From CAIWHR01 sp963786625 (lineage in GTDB: Bacteria > Pseudomonadota > Gammaproteobacteria > Burkholderiales > Casimicrobiaceae), in NCBI GenBank assembly GCA_963786625.1, contig CAWAZS010000014.1, forward strand, positions 62,001 to 126,000: a DNA stretch of 64,000 bases, read 5' to 3'. The notes under the pieces were generated by a model. It ran no database searches. It was not told the DNA's origin and saw only the letters and a list, made by a program, of their open reading frames with translations. Position 1 is the stretch's first letter. Each line of letters starts with the position of its first letter. Below are positions 62,863 through 64,000 of the stretch, one piece after another. A program made the translations under genes and the position numbers.

Positions 62863-63963
62863 ATGACGCTCGAATTCGATTTCGAAGTGCTGTCCTCGCT
62901 GGGGTTGACCCCCGCGCTGGCCAGCCGTGCCGCAAGCCTTGCGGCGACGGAAACCGCAGTGGCAACAACTGGCGCGCATCTGATGCGCGTCACCGAGGTC
63001 CATCGGGAGACCGTGGACCTGCACGACGGTCGGGCCGAGCAACGCGCCCGTCCGCTCCCGCGGCTCGCCCGATCGCTGGCGGACGAAGGCACGGCGCTCG
63101 CCGTGGGCGACTGGGTGCTTGCCGCCAGCGACGTCCATGGCGCGCGCTGGGTGGCGCAGCGGGTGCCGCCGTCGTCGCACATCGCCCGTCGCGATGGCGA
63201 CGGGCGCCGCCATCCGGTGGTCAGCAACGTCGACACGGCGCTGCTGGTCATGGGCCTCGACGACGACTTCAACCCGCGGCGCCTCGAGCGCTATCTGGCC
63301 CTGGTCCACGGCGACGCGATCGTGCCGGTCGTCGTGCTCACCAAGCGCGACGTGGCGGCGCCGACCGACGACGTGCTGGACGCGCGCCTCGATGCGTTGC
63401 GCGGGCGCGTCGCCGCGCACGTCGACATCGTGGCGGTGAACGCCACGCACGAGTCCGCCGCGCGCGCGCTCGCAGGTTACCTCGGCCGGGGCCAGACGCT
63501 CGTCCTGCTGGGTTCCTCGGGCGCCGGCAAGTCCACGCTGACCAACACGCTGCTCGGCGCGCCGGTGCAGGATACGGGCGCCGTGCGCGTCAACGACGGC
63601 CGCGGCAAGCATACGACGACGTCACGTTCGCTGCATCGCGTGCCCGGTGGCGCCTGCGTCATCGACACGCCGGGACTGCGCACGCTGCGCCCGGATGGCG
63701 ACGAGGCCGCACTGGCGGGGAGCTTCGCCGATGTCGAGTCGCTGGCGCAGCGCTGCCGGTTTCGCGACTGCCGGCACGCCGAGGAGCCCGGCTGCGCCGT
63801 GCGCGAGGGTGTCGACGCCGATCGGCTGCGCAACTACCACAAGCTGCTGCGCGAGGTGCGGCGCGACACGATGACGGCGCTCGACCGGCAGCGCATGGTC
63901 GCGCAGTGGAAGGTGCGCGGCCGCATCGGCAAGGAACGGATGAAGGCGAAGCGCGGCGAGTGA
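62863..63963 (+). CDS. rsgA: Ribosome small-subunit-dependent GTPase A
   Basis: Protein of 366 residues, circularly permuted GTPase (G4-G1-G3). OB-fold-like N-terminus, then VVLTKRDV (G4), LLGSSGAGKSTLTNTLLG (G1) and DTPGLRTL (G3). The C-terminal zinc site reads CRFRDCRHAEEPGC. It assists late maturation of the 30S subunit. The ATG at 62863 was chosen since family N-termini begin at about this point; the N-terminal 100 residues are divergent. The last 37 bases of the window include ATG at 63998, perhaps the next gene start. Confidence 0.85.
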   Translation: MTLEFDFEVLSSLGLTPALASRAASLAATETAVATTGAHLMRVTEVHRETVDLHDGRAEQRARPLPRLARSLADEGTALAVGDWVLAASDVHGARWVAQRVPPSSHIARRDGDGRRHPVVSNVDTALLVMGLDDDFNPRRLERYLALVHGDAIVPVVVLTKRDVAAPTDDVLDARLDALRGRVAAHVDIVAVNATHESAARALAGYLGRGQTLVLLGSSGAGKSTLTNTLLGAPVQDTGAVRVNDGRGKHTTTSRSLHRVPGGACVIDTPGLRTLRPDGDEAALAGSFADVESLAQRCRFRDCRHAEEPGCAVREGVDADRLRNYHKLLREVRRDTMTALDRQRMVAQWKVRGRIGKERMKAKRGE

Positions 63964-64000
63964 CGCCCCCGCTCCTGTCCTGCGCGATAATCGGGTCATG

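Overview
The window looks like chromosomal DNA of a GC-rich betaproteobacterium, most likely of the order Burkholderiales. The protocatechuate 4,5-dioxygenase resembles the Comamonas PmdA/PmdB type, and the DinB, TupABC, NsrR/NnrS and EgtB/EgtD genes fit the same group. This is recognition by eye; no search was run. One tRNA gene, tRNA-Ala(CGC), is present.

Layout. 1-11.3 kb is an accessory region of visibly lower GC. It holds minus-strand single-gene units followed by attC-like hairpins, a complete IS1182-family element, two families of diverged direct repeats, several very small genes and a nonsense-broken SGNH hydrolase. 11.4-27.4 kb is a coherent catabolic island. A divergent LysR regulator faces galD-ligJ-ligK-ligI-ligAB-ligC-ligA-ligB, a five-gene HAAT/Liv-type ABC importer, a hemerythrin-like gene, pobA and a DUF1932 dehydrogenase. 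Together these would import an aromatic acid, hydroxylate 4-hydroxybenzoate to protocatechuate, cleave the 4,5 bond and carry the product to pyruvate plus oxaloacetate. 27.4-40.5 kb is mostly housekeeping: a SEC-C protein, hydrolases, an exported glycine-rich/lipoprotein pair, prfC, a HicA-like protein, dinB, cysK, an amidase, a DapA-like protein and an HNH nuclease. REP-like palindromes punctuate it.

40.5-46.6 kb holds a split chromate transporter behind an ISL3 transposase remnant, a rhomboid protease, a SagB-type nitroreductase, a LytS/LytTR two-component pair and a methyltransferase. 46.7-54.9 kb is a nitric-oxide-associated block: NsrR, a ferredoxin-NADP reductase, a truncated ferredoxin, a DUF2249 protein, a cysteine-containing small protein, NnrS, then a RavA-like MoxR ATPase, a ViaA-like VWA protein and a DUF364 protein. 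55-58.2 kb carries a haloacid dehalogenase and the ergothioneine pair egtB-egtD. 58.3-62.5 kb carries tRNA-Ala, ridA and a tungstate uptake locus (tupB-tupC-tupA) facing a regulator with a ligand-binding domain. rsgA closes the window.

Quality caveat. At least a dozen otherwise well-conserved genes are broken by a single-base indel, mostly an extra base, and most of these lie between 14 and 26.3 kb. Uncorrected sequencing or assembly error is the likeliest reason. Those genes are therefore annotated as whole genes with a stated frameshift, and conclusions that depend on exact frame, such as the LigA-LigB fusion, should be read with that in mind.
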